Below, one piece after another: positions 8,591 through 16,874 of a stretch of DNA of 64,000 nucleotides (within the stretch, counting starts at the first letter, position 1; every line of letters begins with the position of its first letter). The notes under the pieces were generated by a model. That model was not told the DNA's origin. It worked only from the letters and a program-made list of their open reading frames with translations, and did no database searches. This DNA comes from Nocardioides panacis. GTDB taxonomy: Bacteria > Actinomycetota > Actinomycetes > Propionibacteriales > Nocardioidaceae. The translations under genes were made by a program, and so were the position numbers. Location: contig NZ_CP077062.1 of the NCBI RefSeq assembly GCF_019039255.1, forward strand, positions 4,588,001-4,652,000, given 5' to 3'.

Positions 8591-9022
8591 TCAGTCCTCG
8601 ATGACGTGGACCGCGGCCTCTTCGGCGCTCGCGCCGGCGCCGTCGATGCCGACGTCCTCGCCGATCATCTCGGAGTCCACGTCCGGGCCGAGGCCCTCGT
8701 CCTCGTCGACCAGCCGGCCGGCGCGCTCGGTGCCGACCTCGCCGCCGACGTCCTCGCGGTCCAGCTCCGCCTCGGCGTAGGGGTCCGGCTCGGGCTCCTC
8801 CTGCGCGATGCGCTGGTCGAGCGTCTCGCCGACCTCCTCCTCGTAGGGCGTGTTGCCGAAGCCCTCGGCCACCGACCACTTCTCGGGCGGTGAGTAGCCC
8901 TCGTCGAGGGGCTCGGTGAGGCCCCGGTCGCTGACCAGGCTGTCGCCGTCGCCCTGCGGCTGGTCCTCGTCGTCGACGCTGTAGTCGTTGTAGGTCTCGT
9001 TCTCGCCGCTGTTCTCGCTCAT
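8591..9022 (-). CDS. DUF5709 family acidic protein
   Basis: Very acidic, low-complexity protein of 143 residues from a family restricted to actinobacteria, with no known function. The conserved part is SVDDEDQPQGDGDSLVSDRGLTEPLDEGYSPPEKW followed by a GFGNTPYEEEVGETLDQRIAQEEPEP region. No signal peptide or membrane segment is present, and most of the chain is probably disordered. It is convergent with ndh; the YbdK-type ligase lies 46 bases upstream in the same direction, so they may share a transcript. Confidence 0.82.
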   Translation of the reverse strand: MSENSGENETYNDYSVDDEDQPQGDGDSLVSDRGLTEPLDEGYSPPEKWSVAEGFGNTPYEEEVGETLDQRIAQEEPEPDPYAEAELDREDVGGEVGTERAGRLVDEDEGLGPDVDSEMIGEDVGIDGAGASAEEAAVHVIED

Positions 9023-9068
9023 GTCCCAGGCTTACCCGGACGACTCAAGCGCAACCCCACCGGGGCCC

Positions 9069-10193
9069 TCAGGAGAGGTCGAGCTCGCGGACCACGGAGT
9101 CGACCACCGCGACGAGGTCGCCGCCGGTCTCGGCCGCCACCCGCCGCATCCGCTGGTACGACGCCCCGGCCCGGGTGATCTCGTCGACCGAGCGCAGCTC
9201 GTCCGCGCAGCCGAGCCGGGCCGCGACGGGCTCGAGCCGGGTGAGCAGGTCGGCGAGGTCGTCGGTGACCAGCCGCTCGTTCGCGGCGGCGTCCAGGATG
9301 ATCACCGCGTCGAGGCCGTAGCGCGCGGACCGCCACTTGTTCTCCTGGACGTGCCAGGGCGGCATCGTGGGCAGCGTCTCGCCGGCCGAGAGCCGGTCGG
9401 TCAGGTCGACGACCAGGCAGTGCGTGAGCGCGGTCAGCGCGGCCAGCTCGCGGAGGTTGGAGACGCCGTCGCAGATCCGGACCTCGACGGTGCCGAGCTT
9501 CGGGGAGGGCCGCACGTCCCACCGGATGTCGTTGAGGTAGTCGATCACCCCGGTCCGGAAGTGGTCCTCGACGAACGACTCGTACTCCTCCCACGTCTCG
9601 AACTGGAAGGGCAGCCCGGCAGTCGGGAGCTGCTGGAACATCATCGCCCGGTTGCTCGCGTAGCCGGTGTCGGTCCCCGACCACATGGGGGAGGAGGCGG
9701 AGAGCGCCTGCAGGTGCGGGAAGTAGTTGAGCAGCGAGGACACCACCGGCATCACGTGGTCGCGGTGCTGGACGCCGACGTGCACGTGCACCCCCCAGAT
9801 CAGCATCTGCCGGCCCCACCACTGGGTCCGCTCGATCAGCTCCTCGTAGCGGGCGCCGGGGGTGAGCAGCTGGCTCGACCACTGTGCGAACGGGTGGGTG
9901 CCCGCGGAGTACAGGTCGACGCCCAGCTCGTCGGCGACCGGCCGCACCAGCCGCAGCGTCGAGGCCAGGTCCTCCATCGCCTCGGGCACCGACCGGGTGA
10001 TCCCGGTGACCACCTCGACGGTGTTGCGGAGCAGCTCCTTGTGCAGCTGGGGCTGCTCGCCCAGGGACTCGCGGACCCGGTCGAACAGCTGGCTGGCGTT
10101 GTTGGACAGGTCGCGCGTGGACTTGTCGACCAGAGCGAACTCCCACTCGACGCCCAGCGTCGGCCCGGCCGATGCGGCGTACTCGATGGTCAC
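9069..10193 (-). CDS. ybdK: Carboxylate-amine ligase, YbdK / GCS2 family
   Basis: Protein of 374 residues of the glutamate-cysteine ligase family 2. The start region TLGVEWEFALVD carries the conserved E-x-E metal-binding element, followed by HKELLRNTVEVVTG, HVHVGV, MMFQQLPTAGLPFQF and a late VEVRICDGV segment. E. coli YbdK has weak glutamate-cysteine ligase activity; since this organism appears to use mycothiol, glutathione synthesis is not assumed and the true substrate is unknown. The GTG at VTIEYAASAG is chosen because homology begins there. It is divergent from the DNA methyltransferase, with 48 bases between start codons. Confidence 0.85.
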   Translation of the reverse strand: MTIEYAASAGPTLGVEWEFALVDKSTRDLSNNASQLFDRVRESLGEQPQLHKELLRNTVEVVTGITRSVPEAMEDLASTLRLVRPVADELGVDLYSAGTHPFAQWSSQLLTPGARYEELIERTQWWGRQMLIWGVHVHVGVQHRDHVMPVVSSLLNYFPHLQALSASSPMWSGTDTGYASNRAMMFQQLPTAGLPFQFETWEEYESFVEDHFRTGVIDYLNDIRWDVRPSPKLGTVEVRICDGVSNLRELAALTALTHCLVVDLTDRLSAGETLPTMPPWHVQENKWRSARYGLDAVIILDAAANERLVTDDLADLLTRLEPVAARLGCADELRSVDEITRAGASYQRMRRVAAETGGDLVAVVDSVVRELDLS

Positions 10194-10241
10194 GGTCCAT
10201 CGAATCACAGGTGCCGGGCCGTCGGCTGCGAGGATGTCCCG

Positions 10242-11129
10242 GTGATCGATCTCGCGACCTCCGCCGACGTGGTGGTCCACGGCGACAACGCCGCGGTGCT
10301 GGCCAAGCTCCCGGACGAGTCGTTCCAGCTCGTCTACATCGACCCGCCGTTCAACACGGGTGGCCGACGGGACCGCCGTACCCTCCGGACGGTGCAGGAC
10401 GGCAGCGGCGAGGAGGCCGGCGGCGACCGCACCGGCTTCGGCGGCCGGCGCTACCGCAGCGAGGAGACCGGGCGGATGTCCTACCCGGACACCTTCACCG
10501 ACTACGCCGGCTTCCTGGCGCCGCGGCTGGAGGAGGCCCGGCGGCTGCTCACCGAGTCCGGCACGCTCTACGTGCACCTCGACCAGCGCGAGTCGCACTA
10601 CTGCAAGGTGCTGCTCGACCAGATCTTCGGGCGGGACTGCTTCCTCAACGAGATCATCTGGGCCTACGACTTCGGCGGCCGCGGCAAGACCCGGTGGCCC
10701 GCCAAGCACGACACGATCCTGGTCTACGTCAAGCGCCGGGGCGCGCACCTGTTCGACCAGGACCAGATCGAGCGGGTGCCCTACCTCGCCCCCGGGCTGG
10801 TCGGGCCCGAGAAGGCGCTCCGCGGCAAGCTGCCGACCGACGTGTGGTGGCACACGATCGTGCCCACCGGCGGCAAGGAGAAGACCGGCTACCCGACCCA
10901 GAAGCCGGAGGGCGTGCTGCGCCGGGTGCTGCAGCCGTCGTCGCGGCCGGGGGACTGGGTGCTGGACTTCTTCGCCGGCAGCGGTACGACGGGCGCGGTG
11001 GCCGCCGCAATGGGCCGCCGGTTCGTGCTGGTCGACGAGAACCCGGAGGCGGTCGAGGTGATGCGGGCCCGGCTGCCGGCCGGCACCACCTACCTCGACG
11101 CCGAGGGCGGCCCGCTCCCCGGAGCCTGA
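10242..11129 (+). CDS. Site-specific DNA methyltransferase, beta-type order
   Basis: S-adenosylmethionine-dependent DNA amino-methyltransferase of 295 residues. The catalytic motif IV DPPFNTGG lies near residue 38, the target-recognition stretch follows, and the AdoMet motif I DFFAGSGTTGAVAAAMG lies near residue 247. Motif IV before motif I is the beta-group order, as in CcrM and HinfI methylases, so it methylates N6-adenine or N4-cytosine. A 44-residue low-complexity insert rich in G, R and T sits after DPPF. No endonuclease gene adjoins it, so it looks like an orphan methylase. Start is the GTG at VIDLATSADV. Target site unknown. Confidence 0.85.
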   Translation: MIDLATSADVVVHGDNAAVLAKLPDESFQLVYIDPPFNTGGRRDRRTLRTVQDGSGEEAGGDRTGFGGRRYRSEETGRMSYPDTFTDYAGFLAPRLEEARRLLTESGTLYVHLDQRESHYCKVLLDQIFGRDCFLNEIIWAYDFGGRGKTRWPAKHDTILVYVKRRGAHLFDQDQIERVPYLAPGLVGPEKALRGKLPTDVWWHTIVPTGGKEKTGYPTQKPEGVLRRVLQPSSRPGDWVLDFFAGSGTTGAVAAAMGRRFVLVDENPEAVEVMRARLPAGTTYLDAEGGPLPGA

Positions 11130-11208
11130 CGGTGACGGCCGGGTGGACCACCTCCGGCAATGCGGGCAATCCCAGGACCAGCCCGCGCGGGTGTCCTACT
11201 GTCGAAGG

Positions 11209-13260
11209 GTGACGGGGAGCGAAACCGGCGCGAGCACGGGGCTGGTCTCGCCTCCCGACCTCCCGCCCGAGGTGCTGGCTGCGGTCGCGCCGCACCTCGC
11301 GCGCGTCGTGGACGACTTCTACGCACGCCTCGCGCTGCGGCCCGAGCTCAAGGCGGTCGTCGGGCGGCTGACCCCCGACGAGTTCGACCACCTGCGGCAC
11401 CGTCAGGCCCTGCACCTGCGGCACCTGCTCACCCCCCGGCTGGACGCCGACGACCTGCGCGGCCGGGCCCGCGAGGTCGGCCGGATCCACGCCATGACCG
11501 GCGTCGAGCTCGACTGGTACGTCGACGGGATGACCGAGAACCGGCACGGCGTCTGGCAGGCGATCGTCGAGCACTGCCCCGGCCTCGACCTGATCGCGGT
11601 GCACGAGGTGGTCGTCGAGCGGTTCCTGGCGGACCTGCACGGCGCGATGCTGGGGTACCGCGACCTCGACGAGGTCGAGAACCGGGTGCTCCTCGAGGTG
11701 CTCGACGTGTGCGCCGAGGCGGCCACCGTCCCGGACCTGTCCCGCGGTCTGGTCACCGCGCTGGCCGGGCTCGACGGCGTGGTGGCCTGCCTGTTCGCGC
11801 GCGCCGACGACGCCGGCCGGATGGAGACCGAGGCCGGCGCGGGCAGCGGGCTGGCGACCTTCCTGGCCGAGGCCGCCCGCGAGGAGTGGGCGCCGGTCTC
11901 CACCAGCGAGCGGCTCTCCTCCGGACAGGGGCCGATCGGGCGGGCGTGGCGGTCGGGGATGGTGGAGCGCAGCGACTCGTTGTCGACCGACGCCTCGGCG
12001 CGGCCCTGGCGGGCGCTGGCCGCCCGGATCGGCTGGCGCTCCAGCGCCGCCGTGCCGCTCGTCGACCCGAGCGGGCGGACCCGCGCATTGGTCTCCCTGC
12101 AGTCCGGCTGGACCGGCGCCTTCGGCGCACGCGGCCGGGCGACCCTGCTGCAGCAGGTCAAGCAGGTCGCGGAGCGGGCCCTGACCGACCTGGAGGAGCG
12201 GCCGACGACGGCCAGCGGGGTGCGCGCGTTCGCCCAGCGGGCCGGCCACCTGGCGCTGCTGGAGGCCGGTGCGGTCGAGATGCTGTTCCAGCCGGTGGTC
12301 AGCCTGCCGTCCGGGCGGCTGGTCAAGCTCGAGGCGCTGGCCAGGCTGCGCGACGCCGGGGCGCGGGTCAGCCCGGCCGAGTTCCTGCCGTCCTTCGGTG
12401 ACGGCGAGCTGTTCACGCTGTTCGAGGTCGGCCTGCGCGAGTCCCTGAGGGCGCTGCGGGAGTGGCAGGACGCCGGCCTGGTCACCGGGGTCTCGGTGAA
12501 CCTGCCGGTCGCCGCGGTGACCGACGACGGCTACGCCAAGGTGGTGGCGGACCTGCTCGCGACGTACGACGTGTGTCCGGAACGCCTCACGCTCGAGCTG
12601 CTGGAGACCGGCGCGCTGGACCGGCAGACGCCGGGCCGGCCGCTGTCCCTGGACCACTTCCGGGACCTCGGGGTGCGGTTGGCCCAGGACGACCTCGGCT
12701 CCGGGTACAGCTCGCTGCTGCGGCTCCAGCACTTCGACTTCGACGAGGCCAAGATCGACCAGAGCCTGGTCCGCGGCACCGACCTGGCGCCCGGGACCGC
12801 GCTGCACTTCATCCGGCCGATGACCGACATCGCGCACAGCCTCGGGATCCACGTGGTGATCGAGGGGCTGGAGCACGTCGGCCTCATCGACGCGGCCGTC
12901 CAGCTCGGCGTCGACGCCGGGCAGGGGTACGGCATCGCCCGGCCGATGCCCGCCTCGGAGGTGGTCGCCTGGGCGGCCGGCTTCCGGATCTCCGTCGACC
13001 CCGTCGTGCCGAGCACCCCGATGGGCGCGCTGGCCGGGCACGTCGCGTGGGAGCACCGGATGACCGCGACCGGCGGCCGCTACGCCGGCGACGACCGGCT
13101 CGACCTGGCCGGCTGCCCGCTCACCGCCTACACGCGCGCGGACGGCGCGGACGTCACGCGGGCGCACGAGGCGGTGCACGCCGCGGCGGTCGGGCAGCGC
13201 GGGAGCTTCCTGCACCGCACCGCCTGGGAGCGGCTGATCGCCCTCGTCGCCCCCCGATAG
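11209..13260 (+). CDS. Globin-coupled sensor with GAF and EAL domains
   Basis: Predicted heme-based cyclic-di-GMP phosphodiesterase of 683 residues. An N-terminal protoglobin-like sensor occupies about residues 15-155 with the candidate proximal His94 in GRIHAMTGVELDWY, matching the IAxxHxxIGLxxxWY pattern of globin-coupled sensors. A GAF-like domain covers about 170-320 and an EAL domain about 345-590. Catalytic EAL residues look intact: LEALARL, SVNLP, LELLETG, QDDLGSGYSSL, AKIDQSL and VIEGLEH. A tail of about 90 residues is unrecognised. No GGDEF domain is present. Its TAG stop lies inside the left arm of palindromic repeat copy A. Confidence 0.85.
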   Translation: MTGSETGASTGLVSPPDLPPEVLAAVAPHLARVVDDFYARLALRPELKAVVGRLTPDEFDHLRHRQALHLRHLLTPRLDADDLRGRAREVGRIHAMTGVELDWYVDGMTENRHGVWQAIVEHCPGLDLIAVHEVVVERFLADLHGAMLGYRDLDEVENRVLLEVLDVCAEAATVPDLSRGLVTALAGLDGVVACLFARADDAGRMETEAGAGSGLATFLAEAAREEWAPVSTSERLSSGQGPIGRAWRSGMVERSDSLSTDASARPWRALAARIGWRSSAAVPLVDPSGRTRALVSLQSGWTGAFGARGRATLLQQVKQVAERALTDLEERPTTASGVRAFAQRAGHLALLEAGAVEMLFQPVVSLPSGRLVKLEALARLRDAGARVSPAEFLPSFGDGELFTLFEVGLRESLRALREWQDAGLVTGVSVNLPVAAVTDDGYAKVVADLLATYDVCPERLTLELLETGALDRQTPGRPLSLDHFRDLGVRLAQDDLGSGYSSLLRLQHFDFDEAKIDQSLVRGTDLAPGTALHFIRPMTDIAHSLGIHVVIEGLEHVGLIDAAVQLGVDAGQGYGIARPMPASEVVAWAAGFRISVDPVVPSTPMGALAGHVAWEHRMTATGGRYAGDDRLDLAGCPLTAYTRADGADVTRAHEAVHAAAVGQRGSFLHRTAWERLIALVAPR

Positions 13261-13320
13261 TCCGTGACGGACTTGCTGTTCCAGGGGCCCTGGGAGGACA
13301 AGTTCGTCACGGACTATCGG
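13254..13320. repeat. Palindromic repeat, copy A (22 bp arms, 23-nt loop)
   Basis: Inverted repeat with arms 13254-13275 and 13299-13320 that match except for one G-T pair. The loop is 23 nt (13276-13298) and holds its own CCAGG/CCTGG stem. The arm core GATAGTCCGTGACG recurs at 32.3 and 33.4 kb. The TAG in the left arm is the stop codon of the EAL gene. It may act as a terminator, but there is no T-tract; a mobile or REP-like origin is possible. Confidence 0.9.
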
Positions 13321-13354
13321 GTCGGGGTTGCAGGGGGGTTGACATGCTGGCCCG

Positions 13355-14428
13355 ATGCGCATCCTCGTCGCCGGCGCCACCGGCTACATCGGCTCCCGGA
13401 TGGTCCCCGAGCTGCTCCGGCGCGGGCACGACGTGGTCGCCGCGTCGTCCTCGGTCCCGGCCCCCGAGCGGTTCGCCTGGGGGGACGCCGTGGACTTCGT
13501 GCGGATGGACGCCACGGACGCCGCGCAGGTCGCGGCCGCCACGGCGGGCGTCGACGCGGTCTGCTTCCTGGTGCACGGCCTGTCCAGCCGCAGCTTCCGC
13601 GACCGGGACCGGGTCGCCGCCGAGACCGTGCGCGACGCCGTGGACGCCCAGCGCGTCGGCCGGGTCGTGTACCTCTCCGGGCTGGTGCCCGAGGTCCCCG
13701 AGGACGAGCTCTCCCCGCACATCGCGTCCCGCCTCGAGGTCGAGCGGATCCTGCTGGGCAGCACCGCGAAGACCCTGTCGATGCGGGCGGGCGTCGTGAT
13801 CGGGGCCGGGTCCACGTCCTTCGAGATCGTCCGGCAGACCGCCTCCGGGCTGCTGGTGCAGCCGGTGCCGCTGTGGATGCGCTCGCGGGTGCAGCCGATC
13901 GGGGTGGCCGACGTGCTGCGCGCGATCGCCGACGCCCTCGAGGGCGACGCCGTCGGGGACGTCGACGTCGGCGGCCCGGACGTGATCAGCTACCCCGACC
14001 TGCTGGCGCTGTACGCCGACGTGGCCGGCCTGACCCGGCTGCAGGTGCCGGCGCTCCTCGCCCCCGTGACCGCGGTGTCCCTCGGGGCCGGGCTGGTCTC
14101 CGCGGCGCCGTACTGGACGGCGGCCGCGCTGGTCCGCAGCCTCCGGCACGACATGGTCTGCCGGCCCGGCCAGCCGGACCCGGACAAGGTCGACCTCACC
14201 GACGCGCTGCCGCTGCGCGAGGCGATGCAGGAGGCGGTGCTCGCCGACGGGCCCGGGGGGCGCGCCTCCGGCCGGGAGAGCAGCGACCCGTCCTGGGTCC
14301 GCTCCTCGTGGGCCGAGCGCGCCGTCGTCGCCACCCGGCTGCCCGGGTCGATGCTGCTCAGCTCCGCGATGCACGTCGCGGACCATCGCCTCCGCGGCCT
14401 GCGGGCCCTCCTCCCCGGCCAGCGGTGA
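13355..14428 (+). CDS. NAD(P)-binding SDR-like protein (NmrA/YbjT type)
   Basis: Atypical short-chain dehydrogenase of 357 residues. The nucleotide-binding motif GATGYIGSRM is at residues 7-16, but the usual catalytic YxxxK is replaced in the region LSGLVPEVPEDELSPHIASR, as in NmrA/YbjT-like proteins that bind NAD(P) without dehydrogenase activity. The second half has an ARxGVVIGAGSTSFEIVRQ-like segment typical of the YbjT group and a hydrophobic stretch near residue 235. Function is unknown. It follows palindromic repeat A by 34 bases and has no co-directional partner. Confidence 0.75.
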   Translation: MRILVAGATGYIGSRMVPELLRRGHDVVAASSSVPAPERFAWGDAVDFVRMDATDAAQVAAATAGVDAVCFLVHGLSSRSFRDRDRVAAETVRDAVDAQRVGRVVYLSGLVPEVPEDELSPHIASRLEVERILLGSTAKTLSMRAGVVIGAGSTSFEIVRQTASGLLVQPVPLWMRSRVQPIGVADVLRAIADALEGDAVGDVDVGGPDVISYPDLLALYADVAGLTRLQVPALLAPVTAVSLGAGLVSAAPYWTAAALVRSLRHDMVCRPGQPDPDKVDLTDALPLREAMQEAVLADGPGGRASGRESSDPSWVRSSWAERAVVATRLPGSMLLSSAMHVADHRLRGLRALLPGQR

Positions 14429-14464
14429 CCTCGACCCGGGCCCGAGGCGACCTCGACCCGGGGC

Positions 14465-14974
14465 TCAGGCCAGGTCGAACAGCAGGCAGGCGCTGGTCGC
14501 GGTCGCCAGCAGCCGACCGGCACCGTCGGTGATCGACGCCTCCGCGTGCGCGACCCGGCGGCCGCGGTGCACCACCCGGCCCTCGCAGGTGACCCGGCCG
14601 GTGGTCGCGCTCATGCCGCGCAAGAACTTCACGTCCAGGTCGAGGCTGGTGTAGCCGACCCCCACCGGCAGCGTGCTGTGCACGGCGCACCCGGTGGCCG
14701 AGTCGAGGAGGGTCGCGAACACGCCGCCGTGCACCGACCCGATCGGGTTGTAGTGGTGCTCGGCCGGCTCCAGGGAGAACACCACGCGACCCTCCTCGAC
14801 GTGGTCCAGGTCGAAGCCCACCGTCGTGGCGATCGGCGCGGCGGGCAGCCGGCCGTCCCGGACCGCCTCGAGCATCGCCAGCCCGCTGTCGCGCCCGAGC
14901 CGGGCAGCACTGATCGACGGGTCCTCCCACGTCGTGGTCCGCTCGCGACGGGCTTCCTCGGGCGTGGTGGTCAT
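14465..14974 (-). CDS. PaaI-type hotdog thioesterase
   Basis: Acyl-CoA thioesterase-like protein of 169 residues with one hotdog domain. The signature HHYNPIGSVHGGVFATLLDSA lies near residue 80, with the Asn and the GGxxAxLxD helix expected for PaaI/YbgC-type enzymes. Substrate unknown. I start at the ATG reading MTTTPEEARRE, which has a GAGAGG ribosome site seven bases upstream; the in-frame upstream ATG would place the start inside the palindromic intergenic operator. It is divergent from the CGNR regulator, which may control it. Confidence 0.82.
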   Translation of the reverse strand: MTTTPEEARRERTTTWEDPSISAARLGRDSGLAMLEAVRDGRLPAAPIATTVGFDLDHVEEGRVVFSLEPAEHHYNPIGSVHGGVFATLLDSATGCAVHSTLPVGVGYTSLDLDVKFLRGMSATTGRVTCEGRVVHRGRRVAHAEASITDGAGRLLATATSACLLFDLA

Positions 14975-15008
14975 GGTGGTTCCTCTCGTCGACACAGGTG
15001 TCACGGGG

Positions 15009-15037
15009 TTGTCTCTGTCCCATGGTGACAGAGGCAA
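15009..15037. promoter_or_regulatory. Candidate operator between thioesterase and CGNR regulator
   Basis: Imperfect palindrome in the divergent gap: arm TTGTCTCTGTC at 15009-15019 and arm GACAGAGGCAA at 15027-15037 (ten of eleven positions pair), around a CCATGG-centred spacer. It lies directly upstream of, and partly within, the promoter of the CGNR gene. Autoregulation and control of the thioesterase are inferred from position. Confidence 0.6.
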
Positions 15038-15038
15038 C

Positions 15039-15044
15039 TATGCT
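15039..15044 (+). promoter_or_regulatory. Leaderless promoter -10 box of the CGNR gene
   Basis: TATGCT ends six bases before the ATG at 15051, so transcription would begin at the A of the start codon. No ribosome site lies between. The palindromic operator abuts this box on its upstream side. Confidence 0.55.
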
Positions 15045-15050
15045 TCGCCT

Positions 15051-15611
15051 ATGTCGGCCACGTCACGCTTCCTCGTCGAGCCGGCGCCGGGTGGGCTGGC
15101 CCTGGTCCAGGAGCTGGTCAACACCCGCCCGGTCCCGCCGTACGGCGTCCGGGACCTGCTCGGCACCGTCGCCGATGCCCGGCGCTGGACGACGGAGGCC
15201 GTCGGGTCGTGGAAGGTGCACTCCGCCGCGACCGGCGGCGTCGGCCGCGTGACCTCGGTCGAGCTGGTCGGCCTGCGCCGCCTGCGACGGGACCTGGAGC
15301 GGCACCTGCTCGGCGAGGGCGTCCCGCGTCCCGTGCCGACCACGCTGACGGCCGGCCCGGACGACCTGCTGCGGCTCCAGCCGCCCGGGAGCGGCGTGCG
15401 CTGGCTGGCCTCCGCGGTGTGGGGCGAGGTGCTCCTCGCCCAGCGCGACGGCCGGTGGGACCGGCTCAAGGTGTGCCGCAACCCGCTGTGCCCGTGCGCG
15501 TTCTTCGACCGGTCGCGCAACAACAGCCGCGTGTGGCACGACGTCCGCACGTGCGGCAACGTCGCCAACCTGCGGTCCTCGCGGGCCCGGCGGAGGGCCG
15601 CGACCAGCTGA
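15051..15611 (+). CDS. CGNR zinc-finger (ABATE domain) transcriptional regulator
   Basis: Protein of 186 residues with an N-terminal ABATE-like domain (about 8-135) and a C-terminal CGNR zinc finger. The zinc ligands are CRNPLCPCAFFD then WHDVRTCGNVANLRSSRARRR. The motif residue after CGN is Val here rather than Arg, and CSM before it is HDV, a mild departure from the consensus. Such proteins are presumed stress-related DNA-binding regulators. The ATG at 15051 is supported by an ideally spaced -10 box for leaderless translation. A palindrome just upstream could be its binding site. Confidence 0.82.
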   Translation: MSATSRFLVEPAPGGLALVQELVNTRPVPPYGVRDLLGTVADARRWTTEAVGSWKVHSAATGGVGRVTSVELVGLRRLRRDLERHLLGEGVPRPVPTTLTAGPDDLLRLQPPGSGVRWLASAVWGEVLLAQRDGRWDRLKVCRNPLCPCAFFDRSRNNSRVWHDVRTCGNVANLRSSRARRRAATS

Positions 15612-15657
15612 GCGGGCGGCGGCCTGCGAGAATCGGGGTCCGTCGAGGGAGGTCCGC

Positions 15658-16581
15658 GTGCAGGGGGTGTTCGAGGGCTTCGCCACCATCGGCGCGATCA
15701 TCGCCCTCGGGGTGCTGCTGGCCCAGCTCGGCGTGCTGGACCTGGCCGGCCAGCAGGTGCTCTCCCGGCTGTCCTTCTTCGTGGCCAGCCCGGCCCTGAT
15801 GGTGACCGTCCTCGGCCGGGCCGACGTCACGAGCGTGCTGTCGAAGAACCTCGTCGCGACGGCGGCCGGCGTCCTGGTGTGCGGGGTGCTCTACCTGCTC
15901 GCGGCCCGGCTCGTCTGGCACCACCCGCCGGCCGAGACGACCATCGGCACGCTCTCGGCCACCTACGTCAACGCCGGGAACCTCGGCCTGCCGATCGCGG
16001 CGTACGTCCTCGGTGACGCCGCGCTCGTCGCCCCCACGCTGCTGATGCAGCTGCTGGTCCTGCAACCGGTCGCCCTCGCGGTGCTCGACAACGCGGTGTC
16101 CGCACGCCGGTTCTCGTGGGTCCGGGCGTTCAGCCGGCCGCTGACCAACCCGCTCACGCTGGGGTCGCTGCTCGGCCTCGCCCTGGCGGTCACGGGTGTC
16201 TCGCTGCCGATGGCGGTGCAGGACCCGCTGGAGCTCGTGGGCGGCATGGCGGTGCCGTCGATGCTGATCGCCTACGGCATCTCGCTGCGGCTGGGTCCCC
16301 GGCCGGGGCACGGCACGTCGGCGGTCGAGATCGGCTTCATCACGGTGCTCAAGCTGGTCGTCCAGCCCGCTGCGGCGTACGGCGTGGCGCGGCTCGTGCT
16401 CGGCCTCGACGGCACCGCCCTGCTGGCGGTCACGGTGCTCGCGGCCCTGCCGACGGCGCAGAACATCTTCGTGCACGCGACCCGCTACGGCCGCGGGGTC
16501 GTGCTCGCGCGGGACTCGATCTTCGTGACCACGGTGCTGTCGGTGCCGGCGATCGCCCTGGTCGCCGCGCTGCTCGGCTGA
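15658..16581 (+). CDS. AEC family transporter (auxin efflux carrier-like)
   Basis: Membrane protein of 307 residues with about ten helices, of the bile/arsenite/riboflavin transporter superfamily. The family's first crossover is seen as TYVNAGNLGLPIAAYVLG near residue 103, and the second half ends with LPTAQNIFVHATRYGRG, the matching conserved loop. Bacterial members export or import small organic acids; the substrate here is unknown. A GAGGGAGG ribosome site lies six bases before the GTG. It follows the CGNR gene by 46 bases and may be co-transcribed. A strong stem-loop follows. Confidence 0.83.
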   Translation: MQGVFEGFATIGAIIALGVLLAQLGVLDLAGQQVLSRLSFFVASPALMVTVLGRADVTSVLSKNLVATAAGVLVCGVLYLLAARLVWHHPPAETTIGTLSATYVNAGNLGLPIAAYVLGDAALVAPTLLMQLLVLQPVALAVLDNAVSARRFSWVRAFSRPLTNPLTLGSLLGLALAVTGVSLPMAVQDPLELVGGMAVPSMLIAYGISLRLGPRPGHGTSAVEIGFITVLKLVVQPAAAYGVARLVLGLDGTALLAVTVLAALPTAQNIFVHATRYGRGVVLARDSIFVTTVLSVPAIALVAALLG

Positions 16582-16601
16582 CCTGGGCGAGCACGGAGGA
16601 A

Positions 16602-16642
16602 CCGACCCCGAACCATGACGGGGGATGCATGGTCGGGGTCGG
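16602..16642 (+). terminator. Stem-loop terminator after the AEC transporter gene
   Basis: Arms 16602-16617 and 16628-16642 pair over 15 bp (CCGACCCCGA and CCATG with one bulged A) around a 10-nt loop. It starts 20 bases after the transporter stop. No T-tract follows, which is common in high-GC actinobacteria. Confidence 0.65.
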
Positions 16643-16830
16643 CCCGAGGGAAGAGTACAACGCCCCGTGGTTGCCTCGTGCGTCGATCGGGCCGCGACAC
16701 ACACCGGCGTGTGGACGTGGACTGGACCGGTCAATCCGGCACAATTCCGGTGGACCCGACCGGTCGCGCCGCTGGCCTCGTTCCGCCGGTCTGTCCAGTC
16801 CTGTCCAGGACATCTGTTTCGCCCGGCGAG

Positions 16831-16852
16831 GTGTCGGGTACGTAGCCGACAC
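16831..16852. promoter_or_regulatory. 22 bp palindrome, candidate operator
   Basis: GTGTCGG and CCGACAC flank a TACGTA core, giving a 22-base palindrome with a single mismatched pair. It ends 22 bases before the ATG of the small gene at 16875, where a repressor would block transcription. The binding protein is unknown. Confidence 0.5.
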
Positions 16853-16874
16853 GCGAACTACCGAGGACGGCGAG

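Noticed and set aside
9021-10241. Long plus-strand open frame upstream of the DNA methyltransferase
   Set aside because: It is antisense to the YbdK-type ligase and has the composition of a shadow of a GC-rich gene; the methyltransferase domain begins at the GTG at 10242.
13254-13320. Palindrome copy A as an ordinary intrinsic terminator only
   Set aside because: The same arms and 23-nt loop recur at two other sites, so it is a repeat element even if it can also terminate transcription.
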